A stretch of 39,337 nt of DNA from Clostridia bacterium DTU022 (GCA_001512835.1 LFRQ01000008.1:1-39337); one strand, 5' to 3'. Counted from the stretch's first letter, positions 1-8,315 are shown. Numbers and translations: made by a program. The notes: generated by a model not told the origin, from the letters alone.

Positions 1-18
1 ATAAAAGGAGAAGCGATT

Positions 19-639
19 ATGACTCAATATGAGAGAATGACCAAAGGGCTCATTTATGACCCTTTTGATGAGGAAATCATAAAGGAGCAGCGCATATACT
101 TGGAGAAGCTCTGGGAGTTCAATCAACTCAAGCCGTCGCAAGTGGAGGAAAAAACAAGATACATGAAAGAGATGTTTGCCGAATGCGGAGATAACTGCTA
201 CATCGAACCGCCTTTCTACGCCAACTGGGGCGGGCGGCATGTCCATTTTGGAAATGGCGTGTATGCCAATTTCAACCTTACCATAGTCGATGACGGGCAT
301 GTGTACATTGGTGATAAGGTGATGATCGGGCCGAATGTAACCATAATTACCGCAGGCCATCCCATTGAACCGACCCTGAGGCGGAAAGGGCTGCAGTTCA
401 ACAAGGATGTTCATATCGGCGATAATGCCTGGATTGGGGCGGGTGTCATTATACTTCCCGGTGTGCATATCGGGAAGAATTCCGTTGTTGGTGCAGGCAG
501 CGTGGTGACGAAAGACATCCCCGGCAACGTAGTGGCGGTGGGAAACCCCTGCAGAGTGCTCAGGGAAATTGGGGAACGGGACAAGCAATATTACTATAAA
601 GATGAAAAAATAGATTGGCACAACCTCACTGGAAGATGA
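19..639 (+). CDS. Maltose/galactoside O-acetyltransferase family protein (LbH hexapeptide)
   Basis: A 206-residue protein of the LacA/Maa/NodL sugar O-acetyltransferase family, which transfers acetyl from acetyl-CoA to a sugar hydroxyl in the cytoplasm. The N-terminal ~55 residues look like the Mac domain (MTKGLIYDPFDEEI). From about residue 60 on there are hexapeptide repeats of the left-handed beta helix (VHIGDNAWIGAGVIILPGVH and GKNSVVGAGSVVTKDIPGN). The likely catalytic His lies in TAGHPIEPTLR. The length is normal for the family. The ATG at 19 has AAAAGGAG eight to nine bases upstream. No terminator is visible after the stop. The acceptor sugar cannot be told from sequence. The gene appears to stand alone because its upstream neighbour lies outside the window. 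Confidence 0.93.
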   Translation: MTQYERMTKGLIYDPFDEEIIKEQRIYLEKLWEFNQLKPSQVEEKTRYMKEMFAECGDNCYIEPPFYANWGGRHVHFGNGVYANFNLTIVDDGHVYIGDKVMIGPNVTIITAGHPIEPTLRRKGLQFNKDVHIGDNAWIGAGVIILPGVHIGKNSVVGAGSVVTKDIPGNVVAVGNPCRVLREIGERDKQYYYKDEKIDWHNLTGR

Positions 640-933
640 CAAGGTCATGCCGAACCAATCACGGCCGCATTTTTTGTTGCTGTTGCTGCTTGAGCGAGCA
701 ATGGAAATGGGCAAATCCTTATATGGAGGCGGAAGCGGCCGACCGTCTGGGGGCTGCCGGAAGATTGTTGGCGCAGGCGCTTATTAAGGCATAAAAGCAT
801 GCCGTTGCAAATGGTATGATAAATAAGGAGACGGTGCCATCTTTATCAGGCGCCTCGTATTTGGCGCATACTGATCTTGGGCCTGGTGTGTTCAGGATAA
901 AATAAAGAAACACACGACGGGAGGAAATGAAGG

Positions 934-1326
934 ATGCAGGAAGTTTACGATTTTTTGAAGAAATGCGGAACATACTACCTGGCGACAGTAGAGGGCGATC
1001 AGCCCAGGGTAAGGCCTTTTGGCACGGTGGATATCTTCGAAGGCAAGCTCTATATCCAGACGGGAAAGTCAAAGGATGTGTCAAAGCAGATCCAGGCCAA
1101 TCCCAAGGTTGAGATCTGTGCCTATGCTGATGGCAAGTGGCTGAGGGTAGCGGGGAAGCTTGTCCGCGATGACAGGGTGGAGGCCAAGAAGCATTTGCTT
1201 GACAATTATCCTGAGCTCCAGTCCATGTACTCCCCTGAGGATGACAACACCGAGGTTCTCTATTTCAAGCATGCCACAGCCACCTTCTATTCATTCACGG
1301 AGGAGCCGAAGGTTATAAAGTGGTAA
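934..1326 (+). CDS. Pyridoxamine 5'-phosphate oxidase-like flavin-binding protein
   Basis: A 130-residue split-barrel protein of the PPOX/FMN-binding family. The start QEVYDFLKKCGTYYLATVEG, then QPRVRPFGTVDIFEGKLYI and SKDVSKQIQANPKVEIC, follow the usual pattern of short PNPOx-like proteins that bind FMN or F420. Such proteins are usually general flavin reductases or binding proteins and not true PdxH, whose substrate-binding region is absent here. ATG 934 is preferred over ATG 927 because GGGAGG (919-924) sits at normal distance and residue 1 then matches the family N terminus. The physiological substrate is unknown. Confidence 0.9.
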   Translation: MQEVYDFLKKCGTYYLATVEGDQPRVRPFGTVDIFEGKLYIQTGKSKDVSKQIQANPKVEICAYADGKWLRVAGKLVRDDRVEAKKHLLDNYPELQSMYSPEDDNTEVLYFKHATATFYSFTEEPKVIKW

Positions 1327-1337
1327 CCAAAGGACGG

Positions 1338-1466
1338 TTCAATGTCTTAAATGTACACGGCTTTGGAAGGGACCGGCTTACCGAGGAACTCCTGGAGCTG
1401 ACCTTCCAGCTCTCTCCCCAGGCCTTTTTCCAGGTCAACCCCCTGCAAACAGAGGGTCATATTTAA
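1338..1466 (+). pseudogene. Fragment of RlmD/RumA-type 23S rRNA (uracil-5-)-methyltransferase
   Basis: Only 12 bases after the PPOX-like gene, one frame reads GRDRLTEELLELTFQLSPQA followed by FFQVNPLQTEG and then a TAA at 1464-1466. This is the highly conserved segment of TrmA/RumA-family m5U methyltransferases (LSPxxFFQVNPxQTE) that precedes the SAM-binding domain. Neither the TRAM domain nor the methyltransferase domain is present, and there is no start codon with a ribosome binding site. It is therefore an isolated gene scrap of about 42 codons. The recognition rests on one strong motif block. Confidence 0.75.
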
Positions 1467-1803
1467 GAATGTCACATTAAGTTAACCATTTTCAACATCA
1501 CTCACTTATTTGCTTCTAAGGGACCTATTAATAATCAATGAACTGATGGCAAACTATTCGCTGTTAGAGAATATTCAATATTTTATTTACTTTCCCCATT
1601 ATTGGATATATAATTTACTTGTTAAATGCATTCCAAATAATTAACTATGAGTGGAAAAGAGAGCTCATTCTACAAGATGAGGTTTTAACCGCAGCCAAAG
1701 AACTGTTTATTATGTAGGGATATAAAAAAACACTATATTACAAATTGTACATAAAAGAAGAATAAGGAAATCTGTCAAAATACTGAGGTGATGGAGGTTT
1801 ACT
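1467..1803 (+). other. AT-rich gap with a possible TetR N-terminal remnant
   Basis: No intact gene is seen in this AT-rich gap. At 1652-1735 one frame gives ELILQDEVLTAAKELFIM, a stop (TAG 1715-1717), then GYKKTL. That spacing matches the start of a TetR regulator (AAxxLFxxxGYxxTT) interrupted by a nonsense codon. It lies directly upstream of the alpha/beta hydrolase gene, a usual place for such a regulator. GGAGG at 1793-1797 belongs to the hydrolase gene. The TetR reading is tentative. Confidence 0.35.
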
Positions 1804-2700
1804 ATGGGTTTTTCAAGAATCGATTGTCAGTTTCCAAGTCATGGTGAAAAATGTTCAGCCTGGCTCTACTTACCGGACGGCGTGGTTAAGCCTTCACTGG
1901 TTGTTATGGCCCATGGTTTTGGGGGATTGAGAAACTGCGGGTTAGAACCGTATGCTGAATTATTCGCCGATCATGGACTGGCAGTTTTACTGTTTGATTA
2001 TCGAGGTTTTGGGGAAAGTGAAGGTACCCCAAGGCAGTTAATTTCTCCGCGGAGACACGTGGAGGACTATCATGCCGCTGTAACTTGGGCGCGCGGGCGA
2101 AAAGATATTAATTCAGATAAGATAGCGCTATGGGGAAGCTCTTTCAGCGGCGGCCACGCAATTGTGGCGGCAGCTCAAGATCCGAAGATCGCCGCTATTT
2201 CAGTTCAAGTCCCTTTTGTTTGTGGGATAGCCAGTTCTATCCCTATAGTTATTCAGAACGGTCCGGGGTACTTTTTCAAAGCTGTTTCATCAGCAATCAG
2301 AGATTTTTGGCGGGCCGCTACTGCACAGGAGCCCTACTTAGTTCAAATCTATGGTGCGCCCGATGAATTTGCTATATTAAATACCCATGATTCTAAAACA
2401 GGATATGAATCTCTTATACCTCCGGGGCTTGACGTGGAAAATGCAACTCCGGCCCGTATTTTTCTTACCTTGGCCTTTTACCGTCCAACAAGTGTGGCTG
2501 GCAGGGTAAAATGCCCGGCACTTATCATAGCAGGGGAAAACGACTCACTAATTCCAATCGAGGCCGTAAAAAAGGCGGCAGCGAAAATGAAGCGGGCTGA
2601 GTTTATATCCCTTCCACTTAATCATTTCGATCCCTATTTTGGTGAACCATTTAATCAGGTATCAAAAAAACAGCTCGACTTTCTGAAAACCTATTTATAA
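1804..2700 (+). CDS. Alpha/beta hydrolase family protein
   Basis: A 298-residue cytoplasmic alpha/beta hydrolase. The oxyanion-loop motif MAHGFGG is at residues 35-41, then FDYRGFGESEG at 64-74. The nucleophile elbow is LWGSSFSGGH with Ser113. The usual GxSxG is replaced by GSSFS, as found in the YcjY-like/dienelactone-hydrolase-like group. The acid is probably Asp247 (AGENDSLIP) and the base His274 (PLNHFDPY), so the triad looks complete. The start ATG at 1804 has GGAGG six bases upstream. The gene is monocistronic, and upstream there may be a decayed TetR gene. The substrate (ester, lactone or peptide) cannot be predicted. Confidence 0.88.
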   Translation: MGFSRIDCQFPSHGEKCSAWLYLPDGVVKPSLVVMAHGFGGLRNCGLEPYAELFADHGLAVLLFDYRGFGESEGTPRQLISPRRHVEDYHAAVTWARGRKDINSDKIALWGSSFSGGHAIVAAAQDPKIAAISVQVPFVCGIASSIPIVIQNGPGYFFKAVSSAIRDFWRAATAQEPYLVQIYGAPDEFAILNTHDSKTGYESLIPPGLDVENATPARIFLTLAFYRPTSVAGRVKCPALIIAGENDSLIPIEAVKKAAAKMKRAEFISLPLNHFDPYFGEPFNQVSKKQLDFLKTYL

Positions 2701-2750
2701 TGAAATTATCAAGTGGAATTCTGAACTGTTTGTTAACGGGAGTTATACCA

Positions 2751-3120
2751 TTAAAACACATATTTAGCGAGTTCGTCACGGCCGGAGATGAGAAGCTTGT
2801 CGTAGATTTCCAGGATAATGTTTTTGAGTCTTCCTACGGAAATGCCATGCTGCCTTGCAATTACCGAGTAAGGTATGCGGCGCGACGCCAGTACGGCGAT
2901 GTGGTATTCACGCAGTGTGAGCATGAATGAAAAGTGAACCAATTTTGAACGTTTGCTTCCACTGCTCCACGATTGGATCATAGTATCTCGGAAACTCTTT
3001 GCATAAGCATTGCTCCATTAGGCCGCCGAAAGAGGTAATAACTTCCGCCCCCATTGTGCAGAATTTCAAAACCGCTAACGATTGATTTGTTCCCGCAACA
3101 GATAAATTTAACTTCAGCAT
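2751..3120 (-). pseudogene. LuxR-type HTH regulator remnant, frameshifted
   Basis: On the minus strand the segment ending at 2751 encodes LTLREYHIAVLASRRIPYSV followed by IARQHGISVGRLKNIILEIY and DKLLISGRDELAKY. This is a complete LuxR/GerE helix-turn-helix (LTxRE at the start, VKNxLxxIYxKL-like recognition helix, SRxELxxY end). Its upstream continuation is in another frame (EFPRYYDPIVEQWKQTFKIG, within 2908-3120), so a frameshift near 2930-2945 separates the two parts. No receiver or ligand domain is recognisable further upstream, where stops appear. It is most likely the C-terminal end of a large LuxR-family regulator that has decayed. Confidence 0.7.
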
Positions 3121-3271
3121 TGAGAATGTGTATTAAAAAATGATAAGTGCACAACTAACATTCGAAATGACAGAATTTAATTATACTGTTATAATATATC
3201 TAGCCTTTACACCATTTTCCATTAGCTCCATCGACAGGCGAAATAAAAATTTATAGTTCGGGGTGATAGAA

Positions 3272-4480
3272 ATGTCTTTTTATTTGCCCAGGAAAATGAT
3301 CCGTAAGTTGCCGGGAGTGGTGATAAAAGCCGTTCCAAAGCCTGAGCCTGTTGTTATAGAAGGTTTTGGGTCAAGAGAAAAAATAGGTGAAGTTTGCAAG
3401 GGTGAAGGATATAAATCTGTGCTTCTTGTAACGGACAAAATACTGTATTCTCTCGGACACCATGAAAAAATCCTGAAATCTTTGGAAGCAAACAATATCA
3501 AATACACTGTTTTTTCTAACATTTCATCCGAGCCGACAGTTAAAATAGTTAGTGAAGGTATAGATGTTGCTATAAACTGCAAGGCCGATTGCATCATAGC
3601 ACTCGGTGGAGGTTCCGTGCTGGACACTTGCAAGATGATCGCCGCCGGCGCAAAATTACAGCAACGCAATGCCAAAAAACTCTTGAAAAAATTTCTTTTT
3701 GTTAGTGGAAAAACTTTGCCGATCATTGCTGTTCCGAGCACTGCCGGGACAGGCGCTGAAATAACTGTGGGGGCTGTGGTCATGAATGAAAGAGGGGTAA
3801 AGGTCTCCACGGTAGTGCTCGGACTGAATATAACTTACGTTGTGCTTGACAGCGAGTTAACAGTCGGTGCCCCTGAAAGCGTTACCGTATTCTGCGGAAT
3901 AGACGCTCTCAGTCACGGCCTTGAAGGGTGCATTGCAGATATACAGACAAGCGAAGAAGATATACTTAAAAGCCGTGAATGCGTGAAGCTTGTGTTCGAG
4001 AATCTGCCCCGCCTTATTTCAAATCCCGGTGATATCGACGCGAGACAGAATATGTGTCTTGCCGCCTATTACGGTGGGAATGCCATCAACAAGCAGCTTG
4101 CCGGTTATATCCACGCATTTGCCCATTCCATCGGCGCCTTGTATCACATTCCCCATGGAAAAGCAATTGGGCTATGTCTTATTCCCATTGTTTCCTTTCA
4201 TAAAAACATCTGCAAGGATAAGCTTGCGAAGTTATCGGTTTATTGCGGGTTTTCCAAAGAAACGGATGACGAGGATACTGCAGTGAGCAGACTCATTGCC
4301 GCTTTTGAAGAACTGCTGAAAACCTGCGGCTTCGAAAGGGAATGCGAACAGCTTGACAAAAAGGATTACAAGAAGCTGGTCAACATGATCAACGCCGACT
4401 CCATCAATTATTCGCCGCCAAAAACTCTCAGCGACAGGGAGATCGTGCTCCTGCTTGACGAGATCAGGAAAGGGAGGTAA
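3272..4480 (+). CDS. Iron-containing alcohol dehydrogenase
   Basis: A 402-residue group III (Fe-ADH) NAD(P)-dependent dehydrogenase that interconverts alcohols and aldehydes or ketones. The nucleotide-binding motif GGGSVLDTCKMIAA and the family signature PSTAGTGAEITVGA are both present. The metal ligands can be placed at Asp211 (GIDALSHGLE), His215, His281 (YIHAFAHSIG) and His295 (YHIPHGKAIG). Their spacings (4 and 14) match the family. ATG 3272 is chosen because GGGGTG (3260-3265) lies about six bases upstream. The in-frame GTG at 3263 lies inside that ribosome binding site. A rho-independent terminator follows at 4585. The gene stands alone, so the substrate is unknown. Confidence 0.92.
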   Translation: MSFYLPRKMIRKLPGVVIKAVPKPEPVVIEGFGSREKIGEVCKGEGYKSVLLVTDKILYSLGHHEKILKSLEANNIKYTVFSNISSEPTVKIVSEGIDVAINCKADCIIALGGGSVLDTCKMIAAGAKLQQRNAKKLLKKFLFVSGKTLPIIAVPSTAGTGAEITVGAVVMNERGVKVSTVVLGLNITYVVLDSELTVGAPESVTVFCGIDALSHGLEGCIADIQTSEEDILKSRECVKLVFENLPRLISNPGDIDARQNMCLAAYYGGNAINKQLAGYIHAFAHSIGALYHIPHGKAIGLCLIPIVSFHKNICKDKLAKLSVYCGFSKETDDEDTAVSRLIAAFEELLKTCGFERECEQLDKKDYKKLVNMINADSINYSPPKTLSDREIVLLLDEIRKGR

Positions 4481-4584
4481 TCGTTAAAGCTGGAGAAGCA
4501 GAATAAGTTTTTCAGCCTGGGGTTGCCATTAGTTGCCCTTTAGGTAAATTGGAGATTACAGCAGCTGAAAATTGAAGGCAGCCG

Positions 4585-4630
4585 GCCGCCGGCTGAGAAG
4601 GGAAGCCTTCTCAATTGGCGGCATTTTTTT
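4585..4630 (+). terminator. Rho-independent terminator after Fe-ADH gene
   Basis: The stem is built from GCCGCC...GGCGGC outside and TGAGAAGG / CCTTCTCA inside around a GAAG loop. It is followed by ATTTTTTT at 4623-4630. It lies about 105 bases after the Fe-ADH stop. Confidence 0.8.
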
Positions 4631-4729
4631 AAATAATATGTGAGCATCAAATCGACATATCTTGCACGGGGAGGAGTGCAGCGTTGATGTCAAGAGCGGA
4701 ATAAGGCGGGGTAAAAAGCGGCCAAGCCA

Positions 4730-4744
4730 ATATTATGATAATAT
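4730..4744. promoter_or_regulatory. 15-bp perfect palindrome upstream of xthA
   Basis: ATATTAT-G-ATAATAT is a perfect inverted repeat, flanked by GGCCA (4720-4724) and TGGCC (4746-4750), 65 bases before the exonuclease III start. It contains a TATGAT that could be a -10 box, but no good -35 is seen. It could be an operator or simply a hairpin. Confidence 0.35.
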
Positions 4745-4808
4745 ATGGCCAGAGACATAAAACATCTTCTTTTATAGCTTAACCCCAGATGATAAAGGAG
4801 GAGAAGGG

Positions 4809-5642
4809 TTGAGGCTTATTTCATGGAACATCGATTCATTAAATTCAGCACTAACAGGCGATTCGCCGCGGGCTGCATTAACTCGCAAAGTAATTAATAC
4901 CATTGCCGAAATGGATCCGGAAGCCGTTGCCCTGCAGGAAACAAAGCTGCCCAGCGATGGACCTACTAAAAAGCAGCTCAAAATTTTAAACGATCTCTTT
5001 CCAAATTACAAAATGGTGTGGAATTGTTCGGTGGAACCGGCACGCAAGGGTTATGCCGGCACTATGTTTTTATACAAGAATAGCTTGAAGCCGATTGTAA
5101 GCTTCCCTAAAATCGGTGCCCCCGGCGCAATGGATTTTGAGGGCAGAATTATCACTTTGGAATTTGACGACTTCTACTTGACACAAGTTTACACGCCAAA
5201 TGCAGGTGAGCGTTTAGAACGCTTAAAGGACCGACAAGTCTGGGATATTAAATATGCTGATTACCTGGAAAGCCTGGATAAAGAAAAATACGTTATTGCA
5301 GCAGGTGATTTTAATGTGGCCCACAGAGAAATAGACTTGGCCCATCCTGACAGAAATCATAATACGGCCGGCTTTACTGACGAGGAGCGGGAAGGTTTTG
5401 CAAATCTTCTGAAAAGAGGCTTTACCGACACATTTCGTCATATACATGGCGATGTAACCGGTGTCTATTCCTGGTGGTCGCAGCGGGCGAAGACAAGCAA
5501 AATTAATAATTCCGGCTGGAGAATTGATTACTTTTTGGTGAGCAATAGAATTGCCGATAAGGTTCTAAGATCTGAAATGCTCGATTCAGGACCGAGGCAA
5601 GACCACACGCCCATATTGCTGGAAATTGACTTTGAGGTATAA
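4809..5642 (+). CDS. xthA: Exodeoxyribonuclease III (AP endonuclease)
   Basis: A 277-residue Mg-dependent exonuclease III/AP endonuclease of the EEP fold, which cuts DNA 5' to abasic sites in base excision repair and removes 3' blocking groups. Family motifs run in order: MRLISWNIDSLN (active-site Asn7), LQETKLP (metal-binding Glu44), QVYTPNAG, AAGDFNVAHREIDLAHP (catalytic Asp/Asn), GWRIDYFLVS, and the terminal DHTPILLEI with its catalytic Asp-His pair. The TTG start at 4809 is preceded by AAAGGAGGAG at good spacing, and the protein begins as the family does. Length is slightly above the usual 250-270. A scrap of another copy of its 3' end lies at 5803 and a fragment of a paralogue at 8953. 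Confidence 0.95.
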   Translation: MRLISWNIDSLNSALTGDSPRAALTRKVINTIAEMDPEAVALQETKLPSDGPTKKQLKILNDLFPNYKMVWNCSVEPARKGYAGTMFLYKNSLKPIVSFPKIGAPGAMDFEGRIITLEFDDFYLTQVYTPNAGERLERLKDRQVWDIKYADYLESLDKEKYVIAAGDFNVAHREIDLAHPDRNHNTAGFTDEEREGFANLLKRGFTDTFRHIHGDVTGVYSWWSQRAKTSKINNSGWRIDYFLVSNRIADKVLRSEMLDSGPRQDHTPILLEIDFEV

Positions 5643-5738
5643 AAAAGGATACTCTGTATCCCCGTTAAAGCAAAGTAGCCATGAAATCTGAGAAATCTGA
5701 TCTAACGCCAGTATGTAATCGCCGTGGCTATTAAAGCC

Positions 5739-5771
5739 AAAGGCTTCCCTTTGCAAAGGGAAGCCTTTTTT
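5739..5771 (+). terminator. Rho-independent terminator after xthA
   Basis: A perfect 15+15 inverted repeat (AAAGGCTTCCCTTTG and its complement) runs into TTTTTT. The symmetric A and T tracts would allow termination in both directions. A smaller hairpin, GGATAC-TCT-GTATCC at 5647-5661, has its T-run on the minus strand. Confidence 0.85.
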
Positions 5772-5802
5772 GCGGAAGTATTTGTTCCTACCATGAACCA
5801 GG

Positions 5803-5901
5803 CGATCTACAGCGCCGCCTATATTGCTGGAAATTGAATTGCAGGTCAAGAAAGAGGTGCGAGAAAAACAAAATGCGGGGAGGAAGGTGAATCTGCTTTA
5901 G
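5803..5901 (+). pseudogene. Duplicated 3'-end scrap of an xthA gene
   Basis: The 17-base string ATATTGCTGGAAATTGA at 5821-5837 also occurs at 5613-5629, where it encodes the C-terminal ILLEI of exonuclease III. In the same frame the scrap reads APPILLEIELQVKKEV and continues to a TAG at 5899. It lies just after the xthA terminator and has no start. It is either a tail duplication or the leftover 3' end of a second xthA. The 5643-6028 gap holds nothing else that I can support. Confidence 0.6.
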
Positions 5902-6028
5902 CAAAGAAGTACTTATCCTATTATCCTTATCCAGCCTGCGGTACTATTGGAAGGTTTGTTTTAGAAAATGCCGCAATGGCAGTGTTTCGAGGGCGAATTT
6001 ATTAAATATTCAGGAGAGGTGCGTGTAA

Positions 6029-6430
6029 ATGCTGAAAGAATTCAAGGAATTTGCCATCAAAGGGAATGTCATTGACCTTGCCGTGGGCGTGATCATTGGC
6101 GGAGCGTTTGGCAAAATCGTCTCTTCCCTCGTCAATGACATTCTCATGCCTGTTTTTGGTTTCATTCTCAGCGGGATTAATATATCGGACTTAAAATTTG
6201 TCATCAAGCCGGCCGTTGGCGATATCCCAGAGGTGGCCATCCTTTATGGTTCCTTCATTCAAGCCATCGTGGATTTCTTAATCATTGCCTTTTCCATTTT
6301 TTTGTTTGTTAAATTGCTTTCCCTTTGGAAAAAGAAAGAACACGAAGAAGAGCCCCCTGCTCCAGAGGAACCCAATCCCGAAGTCATGCTTCTTGAAGAG
6401 ATTCGCGATCTGTTAAAAGCAAAACAGTAA
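6029..6430 (+). CDS. mscL: Large-conductance mechanosensitive channel
   Basis: A 133-residue inner-membrane channel that opens on membrane tension and releases solutes during hypo-osmotic shock. It works as a homopentamer. The N-terminal amphipathic helix and first transmembrane helix match MscL (MLKEFKEFAIKGNVIDLAVG, then GGAFGKIVSSLVNDILMP). TM2 is at about residues 72-94 (GSFIQAIVDFLIIAFSIFLF). The charged C-terminal bundle contains PEVMLLEEIRDLLK. The length is typical. ATG 6029 has AGGAGAGG upstream. It is a single gene with no terminator directly after. Confidence 0.97.
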   Translation: MLKEFKEFAIKGNVIDLAVGVIIGGAFGKIVSSLVNDILMPVFGFILSGINISDLKFVIKPAVGDIPEVAILYGSFIQAIVDFLIIAFSIFLFVKLLSLWKKKEHEEEPPAPEEPNPEVMLLEEIRDLLKAKQ

Positions 6431-6571
6431 CGGACTGATTGGAACAATGTATATCTCTTGATCTCAATTTTTTTCTTGTTTTTCTCGCTCGCGGATTTTG
6501 TTGAGGGATGACTTTTCCTTTTAGGCTTTTATAATTATATTCAGTTTTAATGCCAGGGAGGAGTACACAAT

Positions 6572-7086
6572 ATGCAGGGTTAAGAAAGCAAGAGGGCTCT
6601 TATCGCGGAGATTGAGAAGACAGCGGCTCTCTTTATTAATGAGTTTGTAGATGTGGAAGAGGGTGACAAGAATAAGCTAATAGACGGTGTGGACAGAACG
6701 CCCGCCCAGATGATAGCCTACCAGTTGGGCTGGCTTGATTTAATCATGGGATGTGACAAGGCTGAGGCGGAAGGGAAGCAAGTCGTTACCCCTGGCGAGG
6801 GCTACAAGTGGAACAATCTAGGCGCCCTATATCAGAGCTTTTATGACCGGTTTTCTTCATACTCCCTGGCTGAATTGCGAGATTTATTTAAGGAAAAAGT
6901 TTCTGCCTTTGTCCAATGCTTGACGGGTTTACGGAAGTAGAAGTTTTCACGGCCGGCAGCCGCAAATGGGCGTCTTCGACACCATCCAATTGGCCGGTGT
7001 GGAAATGGGTGCATATTAATACCGTTGCTCCGTTCAAGTCCTTCCGCAGCAAGATTAGGAAGTGGAAAAAGTTAAATGCAAATTGA
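6572..7086 (+). pseudogene. ClbS/DfsB-family (DUF1706) four-helix protein, broken
   Basis: Joined frames would encode about 170 residues like the ClbS/DfsB/DUF1706 family (four-helix DinB-like proteins; ClbS inactivates colibactin). The core is intact: GVDRTPAQMIAYQLGWLDLI, PGEGYKWNNLGALYQSFYDR and [13 protein letters not shown]. Two lesions are visible. The ATG at 6572, which has a good GGGAGGAG ribosome binding site, meets TAA after three codons. Near 6908-6915 the reading frame shifts, and the C-terminal part continues in another frame ([20 protein letters not shown]) to TGA at 7084. The GTG at 6653 could start a 95-residue truncated product, but it lacks an obvious ribosome binding site. 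The gene has probably been lost recently, since the protein sequence is otherwise well kept. Confidence 0.75.
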
Positions 7087-7171
7087 TAACGGTAAGGCCA
7101 TCTGTTTTCCTCGAAGCGGCCGGCGTCCTGCCGCAAAGCAGGCAATTATTTTTTAAGGAGGGGCGCAAAAA

Positions 7172-7600
7172 TTGCTTTACTATGTTTGGCCGCTGGCATT
7201 GGTCGTATTATCCAATGTACTATACCAAATCTGTGCCAAGTCGGTGCCGGACGGGATGAATCCCTTTGCTTCCTTGACTTTCACGTACGTGATTGGTGCC
7301 GTGGCCTCCTTCATCCTTTATTACGCGCTAAACGAAGAGGCCAATCTCATTCATGAATACAGCAAAGTAAACTGGGCTCCATTTGTACTGGGCCTGGCCA
7401 TTGTCGGCTTGGAAGTTGGCTATATCTATGCCTATAAGGCAGGGTGGCCCATAAGCACGGCCCAGATAGTACAGGCGGTAGTGGTGGCGGTGCTTTTAAT
7501 TTTCGTCGGCTATCTGCTCTATCATGAGGCGGTGACCTGGAACAAAGTAGTGGGCATCATAGTTTGCTTAACAGGGCTGGCACTGATCAATATCAAGTAG
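7172..7600 (+). CDS. EamA/DMT-superfamily small membrane transporter
   Basis: A 142-residue integral membrane protein with four predicted transmembrane helices (about residues 3-20, 33-51, 67-88, 94-116, with further hydrophobicity at 120-140). It resembles a single EamA/DMT repeat: IVQAVVVAVLLIFVGYLL and VVGIIVCLTGLALINIK are the typical last helices. Half-size DMT proteins usually act as dimers in drug or metabolite export. The TTG at 7172 is preceded by AAGGAGGGG (7155-7163), which decides the start. The transported compound is unknown. It follows the broken ClbS-like gene by 85 bases. Confidence 0.82.
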   Translation: MLYYVWPLALVVLSNVLYQICAKSVPDGMNPFASLTFTYVIGAVASFILYYALNEEANLIHEYSKVNWAPFVLGLAIVGLEVGYIYAYKAGWPISTAQIVQAVVVAVLLIFVGYLLYHEAVTWNKVVGIIVCLTGLALINIK

Positions 7601-7731
7601 GTTGGCAGTAAATCCCCTTTGCTCCCTGTAAACAATATTGGACTGGCCTGCTTGACCTAATCCTCTAATTGAGGCTACAGCGCTATTGGCGTGGTATTAT
7701 AATGTAAAACAAGCGAGAAGGGAGGACCATC

Positions 7732-8091
7732 ATGATATTTCTATGCTACCCGAGCTGCACCACCTGCCAGAAGGCCAAGCGGTGGCTGGAGGCCAACGGC
7801 GTGGCCTTTGAAGAAAGGCATATCAAGGACGACAGGCCCAGCGTCGAGGAACTGAAGGATTGGCATCAAAAGAGCGGCCTGCCCCTGAAGAAGTTCTTCA
7901 ATACCAGCGGGCTGCTCTATAGGGAGCTGAATCTGAAGGAGAGGCTCCCGGCCATGAGCGAGGAGGAGCAGTATCGCCTGCTGGCTTCAAACGGCATGCT
8001 GGTGAAGCGGCCGCTTCTGGTCGGCGACGGCTTTGTTCTGGTTGGCTTTAAGGAAGCCGATTGGAAGCAGCGCTTATTTATAACAAAGTAA
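7732..8091 (+). CDS. ArsC/Spx-family thioredoxin-fold protein
   Basis: A 119-residue protein of the arsenate reductase/Spx/MgsR (YffB) family. The N terminus has the redox motif CYPSCTTCQKAKRWLEANG, with Cys9 and Cys12 as a CxxC. EERHIKDDRPSVEELKDW and the C-terminal VKRPLLVGDGFVLVGF (cis-Pro region of the fold) are family hallmarks. The CxxC favours an Spx/MgsR-like or glutaredoxin-like role over classical ArsC, but there is no arsenic operon nearby and the function remains open. The start is ATG 7732 after GGGAGG. A TATAAT at 7698-7703 could be its -10 box. The next small gene follows after 18 bases. Confidence 0.88.
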   Translation: MIFLCYPSCTTCQKAKRWLEANGVAFEERHIKDDRPSVEELKDWHQKSGLPLKKFFNTSGLLYRELNLKERLPAMSEEEQYRLLASNGMLVKRPLLVGDGFVLVGFKEADWKQRLFITK

Positions 8092-8109
8092 ACGGTTGGA
8101 GGTGATTGC

Positions 8110-8289
8110 ATGAAAAAAAAGCAGCTATCAGGGTATTGGAATATGGGGACAGCTATAGGTTTGTGCACTGCTGCTGGTATTGTGCTGGGGGCATTGTTGC
8201 AAAACGTGGTTCTGTGGCTCTGCATCGGAGCCGGTGTGGGCGTAGTTCTTGGAGCGGTTTCTGCAAATAAAAAATCTCGAGACAAATAA
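8110..8289 (+). CDS. Small hydrophobic membrane protein, 59 aa
   Basis: A short gene encoding a basic N terminus (MKKKQLSGYWNMG), two adjacent glycine- and alanine-rich hydrophobic helices (about residues 13-31 and 33-51) and a charged tail (NKKSRDK). The start ATG has GGAGGTGA (8099-8106) directly upstream, and it follows the ArsC/Spx-like gene by 18 bases, so the two are probably co-transcribed. I do not recognise a specific family. It looks like a two-helix glycine-zipper-type membrane peptide. Confidence 0.7.
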   Translation: MKKKQLSGYWNMGTAIGLCTAAGIVLGALLQNVVLWLCIGAGVGVVLGAVSANKKSRDK

Positions 8290-8315
8290 CCCATCAATCA
8301 AGAAGTTGTAACATT

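Noticed and set aside
690-794. Frame ending in ANPYMEAEAADRLGAAGRLL and a TAA
   Set aside because: It could be the tail of a lost protein, but I could not assign a family and it lacks a start. Too weak to list as a gene relic.
719-1084. Minus-strand 121-codon frame overlapping the PPOX-like gene
   Set aside because: It overlaps a well-supported gene, has no ribosome binding site and its amino-acid make-up (Arg, Pro, Ser-rich) is that of a shadow frame.
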